Source of the DNA: Deltaproteobacteria bacterium
GTDB lineage: Bacteria > Desulfobacterota > Binatia > UBA9968
Assembly: GCA_016844625.1 (NCBI GenBank)
Contig: JAERMN010000290.1
Location: 1 to 5,400 of the forward strand
DNA: 5,400 nt
Direction: 5' to 3'
Position 1 is the first letter of the stretch. The number at the start of each line of letters is the position of its first letter. The notes beneath the pieces were generated by a model that saw only the letters and a list, made by a program, of their open reading frames with translations, was not told the origin of the DNA and did no database searches. Shown piece after piece: positions 5,333-5,400 of this stretch. The position numbers and the translations under genes are program-made.

Positions 5333-5356
5333 CGCTAAGACGCAAAGCACGCCAAG
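5333..5356. repeat. Degenerate CGCTAAG/CGCAAAG/CGCCAAG repeat
   Basis: CGCTAAG at 5333, CGCAAAG at 5341 and CGCCAAG at 5350 are further, diverged members of the 9-bp-period family near the right edge. The rest of 5297-5400 shows no gene or clear signal. Confidence 0.5.
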
Positions 5357-5400
5357 TTCGGAGGGGAAGGATAGATAATATTACAAACCATCTTCACCAT

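Noticed and set aside
4722..5345. 207-codon reading frame on the - strand
   Set aside because: Most of it is antisense to the well-supported amidohydrolase gene, and its N-terminal part runs through the repeat-rich tail. There is no recognisable domain.
5374..5379. GATAAT as a -10 promoter box near the right edge
   Set aside because: It matches five of six consensus bases, but no -35-like hexamer lies 16-18 bp upstream and no gene is visible downstream.

Overview
This is a moderately GC-rich bacterial stretch with four protein genes, all on the + strand, separated by intergenic gaps unusually full of palindromes and short-period repeats. No rRNA, tRNA, CRISPR array, transposase or phage gene is visible. 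The gene set (a UbiD-type decarboxylase, a 4,5-dihydroxyphthalate-decarboxylase-like protein, an exported NMT1/TauA-like binding protein and an ACMSD-like amidohydrolase) together with the repeat-laden gaps resembles genomes of uncultivated soil or groundwater lineages (for example the Binatota/'deltaproteobacterial', Rokubacteria or Tectomicrobia type). That placement is an impression from gene content, not a measurement.

Layout. Positions 1-1360 hold the 3' nine-tenths or so of a ubiD-family gene. Its start lies off the window, and its frame is broken by one extra base at about 465-466. Positions 1361-1572 are a nested inverted repeat built of 9-bp-period units. A gene for a cytoplasmic protein of the 4,5-dihydroxyphthalate decarboxylase family follows (1573-2535). 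The 428-bp gap 2536-2963 is a mosaic of at least six different palindromic or dispersed repeats. Next is a secreted solute-binding protein (2964-3917). It is followed by a gap (3918-4013) made almost entirely of an 8-bp tandem repeat and its inverted counterpart, then an amidohydrolase-2/ACMSD-like gene (4014-5129). The tail (5130-5400) contains more 9-bp-period repeats and a perfect 12-bp-arm hairpin.

How the genes may work together (inference). Three families known for decarboxylation chemistry lie next to one exported binding protein. This is consistent with uptake and breakdown of an aromatic or similar carboxylic acid. No permease, ATPase, oxygenase, UbiX or regulator lies in the window, so neither the substrate nor the pathway can be fixed. 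All gaps are long (about 96-430 bp) and hairpin-filled, so a tight operon is not evident, although all genes point the same way.

The clearest things worth a second look are the single-base frameshift in an otherwise intact ubiD, the repeat mosaics in every gap, and the 8-bp-period hairpin that fills the space before the amidohydrolase ribosome-binding site.
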